Part shown: piece after piece, positions 6,401 to 8,275 of the stretch
How positions within the stretch are numbered: the stretch's first letter is position 1
Layout of the letters: the number at the start of each line of letters is the position of its first letter
Assembly (NCBI GenBank): GCA_937934385.1
Contig: CALGZV010000331.1
Coordinates: 1-8,275 of the forward strand
DNA: 8,275 nucleotides
Reading direction: 5' to 3'
DNA from: an uncultured Clostridia bacterium
GTDB lineage: Bacteria; Bacillota; Clostridia; Oscillospirales; CAG-272
Translations under genes and position numbers: made by a program
The notes under the pieces: model-generated
What the model saw: only the letters and a program-made list of their open reading frames with translations
Databases searched by the model: none
Told to the model about the DNA's origin: nothing

Positions 6401-7324
6401 ATGAATGATAATCAACTGAAGCTTGAAAAAGCGCTCTCCGACTCTCCGGATAACGTAAGAGCATCGCTCATATACGGACAGAGGCTGTCGGAATGTTCGA
6501 CCTTTAAGATCGGAGGCAAGACCGACTGCGTTGCATATCCCCGCAATGAGGAGGAGCTTACCGCCGTTTGCAATGCCGCGCGGCGGGCAGGAGTACCTGT
6601 ATTTGTAGCGGGAAATGCAAGCAATATACTGTTTGACGACAGCGGCTATCGCGGACTTGTACTTTTTACCTCCGCAATGAGGTCGGCGGAATGCCGCGGA
6701 GACCGTATATATACTCAGTGCGGCGCTTCGCTTACGTCGGTTTCTGTTCTTGCGTGTAAAAATTCTCTGTCAGGACTCGAATTTCTTTACGGAATACCCG
6801 GGACTGTGGGCGGCGGAATCTATATGAACTGCGGAGCCTTTGAAGGACAGATAGCCGATGTGCTTACATGCAGCAGATATTACGATCCTGATACCGGTAA
6901 TACGGTATCTATTGATGTTTCGGAACATGAATTTTCATACAGAAACAGCTGTTATAAGGGAAAAAACAGAATAATCGTTTCTGCTGAATTCAAGGGGACT
7001 CCGTGTACTGACGATATCCGCAGCATTATGGAGGCGTATATGAAAAAGCGTACAGACAGTCAGCCCCTTGATATGCCGAGCGCCGGAAGCGTATTCAAGC
7101 GTTATCCGGGATATTATACGTCGCGTCTGATCGAAGAAGCCGGACTTAAGGGACGTTCGGTCGGAGGTGCGCAGGTATCTCTCAAGCATGCCGGATTTAT
7201 TGTCAATACCGGAAATGCAACTGCTGAGAACGTAAAAGAGCTGATAGAGATAATTAAAGAAGAAATATACCGCACCAACGGAATCAATATAGAATGTGAG
7301 ATAATTTTTGCACCTGAGGGATGA
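6401..7324 (+). CDS. murB: UDP-N-acetylenolpyruvoylglucosamine reductase MurB
   Basis: A 307-residue FAD enzyme that reduces UDP-GlcNAc-enolpyruvate to UDP-MurNAc with NADPH, the second committed step of peptidoglycan precursor synthesis in the cytoplasm. Visible features: STFKIGG at 33-39; the FAD-binding loop GNASN at 71-75 (usually GxGSN); FLYGIPGTVGGGIYMNCGA; catalytic Arg in FSYRNS (R181); the proton-donor Ser in SAGSVFKR (S230); and the C-terminal Glu in IECEI (E300). Length and lack of the extra domain of E. coli MurB point to the type II group common in Firmicutes. ATG 6401 follows GAAGGA at 6385-6390 (spacing 10). Its stop is followed closely by a mini-ORF and then whiA; the rapZ and yvcK/mgfK genes that normally follow murB in Clostridia are absent. 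Confidence 0.95.
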   Translation: MNDNQLKLEKALSDSPDNVRASLIYGQRLSECSTFKIGGKTDCVAYPRNEEELTAVCNAARRAGVPVFVAGNASNILFDDSGYRGLVLFTSAMRSAECRGDRIYTQCGASLTSVSVLACKNSLSGLEFLYGIPGTVGGGIYMNCGAFEGQIADVLTCSRYYDPDTGNTVSIDVSEHEFSYRNSCYKGKNRIIVSAEFKGTPCTDDIRSIMEAYMKKRTDSQPLDMPSAGSVFKRYPGYYTSRLIEEAGLKGRSVGGAQVSLKHAGFIVNTGNATAENVKELIEIIKEEIYRTNGINIECEIIFAPEG

Positions 7325-7325
7325 T

Positions 7326-7355
7326 ATGAAGCATATGAGCATTTTCTGCTCCTGA
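7326..7355 (+). other. 9-codon mini-ORF with Shine-Dalgarno at the murB-whiA junction
   Basis: GAGGG at 7316-7320, inside the last murB codons, lies 5 bases before ATG 7326, which reads MKHMSIFCS and stops at 7353-7355. The stop is 12 bases before the whiA ATG, which itself has a poor binding site. A short hairpin GAGCA-TTTTC-TGCTC (7337-7351) lies inside. It could be the leftover start of a lost gene after murB, or a short ORF that couples translation from murB to whiA. There is no homology to judge by. Confidence 0.25.
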
Positions 7356-7367
7356 ATATAAAGTAAA

Positions 7368-8168
7368 ATGATTAGTGTAAACGATACATATTCCGCACTT
7401 CTGAAAACTGAACTGGCAGAACTGCCGACGCACCGCACGTGCTGTAAAAGAGCGCTTTTTGCCGGACTTTTGTATTGCAGAACACCGGAGGAAACAGGTA
7501 TTGCCGCAGAGCTTTCGGAAAAGCTTTCGCGCGAACTGAAAACGGATATTGCAGACTGCGGCGACGGACGGCTTGCGTCGCTTGTGAAGTGTGAAAACTG
7601 CGCCGGGGCGCTTATACGCGGACTGTTTATTTCTGTAGGAATGATGTCAGATCCTGAGACCGGATACAGACTGGAATTTCCGCTTCCGTCCGAAGATCTG
7701 GCGGATGAAGTGGGAGCGCTTTTGTCCGGTGTAGGTCTTGAACCGAAGCGGACAAGCAGGCGAGGAAGAACGGTGCTGTATTATAAAGAAAGCAGTTCAA
7801 TAGAGGACATGCTCGGAATTATAGGAGCAAAAAAGGCAGCTTTTGAACTTATGAACATTAAGATCGAGCGGGAGCTTCGCAATAATGCAAACCGACAGAC
7901 CAATTGCGATGCGGCAAATATACTTAAAACGGTATCTGCGGCTGAGCAGCAGCTTGATGCGATCGAATATCTACGTAAAAACGGACTTTTTGACATGCTT
8001 CCGGAGGATCTTCGCAGAACAGCGCTTCTCAGACTTGAAAACAGTGATGCGTCGCTGTCAGCTCTTGTAAAGCTTCACGGTGAGCATATAAGCCGTTCCG
8101 GAGTGAATCACCGCCTTGCGCGCATTATTTCTATCGCAGCGGAAGAGCGGGAAAAAGCGGGAGACTGA
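7368..8168 (+). CDS. whiA: WhiA-family DNA-binding protein, shortened N-terminal domain
   Basis: A 266-residue homologue of WhiA, a regulator first known from Streptomyces sporulation and present in most Gram-positives, where it influences cell division and chromosome segregation. The C-terminal half is clear: MLGIIGAKKAAFELMNIKI, the signature NRQTNCDAANILKT (about 174-187), the LPEDLRRTALLRL linker, and the helix-turn-helix ending SRSGVNHRLARI (about 240-251). The LAGLIDADG-homing-endonuclease-like N-terminal part is degenerate and about 45 residues shorter than in B. subtilis WhiA (about 316 residues). The missing part comes before the segment CAGALIRGLFISVGMMSDPE, which corresponds to 'CC.R.YLRGAFLAGGSV'. 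An in-frame TAA at 7359-7361 excludes an upstream start. Only a weak AAAG precedes ATG 7368. dnaE follows, as often in Clostridia. Confidence 0.88.
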   Translation: MISVNDTYSALLKTELAELPTHRTCCKRALFAGLLYCRTPEETGIAAELSEKLSRELKTDIADCGDGRLASLVKCENCAGALIRGLFISVGMMSDPETGYRLEFPLPSEDLADEVGALLSGVGLEPKRTSRRGRTVLYYKESSSIEDMLGIIGAKKAAFELMNIKIERELRNNANRQTNCDAANILKTVSAAEQQLDAIEYLRKNGLFDMLPEDLRRTALLRLENSDASLSALVKLHGEHISRSGVNHRLARIISIAAEEREKAGD

Positions 8169-8181
8169 ACGGTGTTGATTT

Positions 8182-8202
8182 TCCGGAAAGCGCCGGACTT
8201 TT
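8182..8202 (+). terminator. Weak terminator-like hairpin after whiA
   Basis: TCCGG (8182-8186) pairs with CCGGA (8193-8197) around a 6-base loop, followed by CTTTTG. The stem is GC-rich but only five pairs, and the T-run is four, so it may be a partial attenuator between whiA and dnaE rather than a full stop. Confidence 0.35.
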
Positions 8203-8244
8203 GTATGACGTTATAAAATAAAGGAAAGGCATGGGGTAAGACAA

Positions 8245-8275
8245 GTGGGATTTGTACATCTGCATCTTCACAGTG
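8245..8275 (+). CDS. dnaE: DNA polymerase III alpha subunit, N-terminal start (runs off the window)
   Basis: The last 31 bases read MGFVHLHLHS from GTG 8245, matching the 'FVHLHVHSEYSLLDG' opening of the PHP domain of DnaE-type replicative polymerase alpha subunits. The HLHLHS motif carries the first metal-binding histidines of the PHP fold. GGGG at 8233-8236 (spacing 8) can serve as the binding site; AAGGAAAGG at 8221-8229 lies further up. The frame is open back to a TGA at 8206-8208 with no better start. A stand-alone PHP phosphoesterase would also begin with a HxH motif, but the FVHLHLHS wording and the whiA-dnaE order favour dnaE. Only ten codons are visible. Confidence 0.75.
   Translation, partial: MGFVHLHLHS

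Noticed and set aside
1..8275. A novel defence, mobile or biosynthetic system
   Set aside because: Every sizeable gene belongs to a known housekeeping family; no repeats arrays, integrase, transposase or unexplained gene cassette were seen on either strand.

Overview
The window is a run of conserved housekeeping genes, all on the + strand, from a member of the Firmicutes, most likely Clostridia. The evidence is gene order (xseB-ispA-tlyA-nadK-argR-recN, then murB-whiA-dnaE), AAAGAGG/AGGAGG-type ribosome binding sites, an AhrC-like ArgR and a WhiA homologue. GC content is roughly balanced. I see no mobile element, CRISPR array, rRNA or tRNA, and nothing that looks like a new multi-gene system. 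The interest lies in gene-level oddities.

Layout. Positions 2-112 hold the 3' end of xseB (exonuclease VII small subunit), overlapping the start of ispA (short-chain prenyl diphosphate synthase, 81-953). Next come tlyA (rRNA 2'-O-methyltransferase, 985-1779) and nadK (NAD kinase, 1769-2576), which overlap by 11 bases. The nadK frame is broken near 2291. argR (arginine repressor, 2691-3155) follows, and after a 204-base AT-rich gap comes recN (DNA repair SMC-like ATPase, 3360-5030). A convincing intrinsic terminator lies over the recN stop codon. Then come tyrS (tyrosyl-tRNA synthetase, 5086-6309), murB (cell-wall precursor reductase, 6401-7324), a shortened whiA (7368-8168) and the first codons of dnaE (8245 to the window end).

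The first block matches the well-known Firmicutes cluster but lacks dxs between ispA and tlyA. recN is followed by tyrS rather than by the sporulation genes spoIVB/spo0A. murB abuts whiA without the usual rapZ and yvcK/mgfK. Together these losses suggest a rearranged or streamlined lineage, possibly a non-sporulating one; this is inference from one window.

Points for a second look: the nadK frameshift, where about five bases seem to be missing at a site that would have carried a short direct repeat; a WhiA missing about 45 residues from its N-terminal domain; an IspA with a contracted loop after its second Asp-rich motif; a TyrRS with Thr where the first His of the HIGH motif is expected; and a 9-codon mini-ORF with its own Shine-Dalgarno at the murB-whiA junction.
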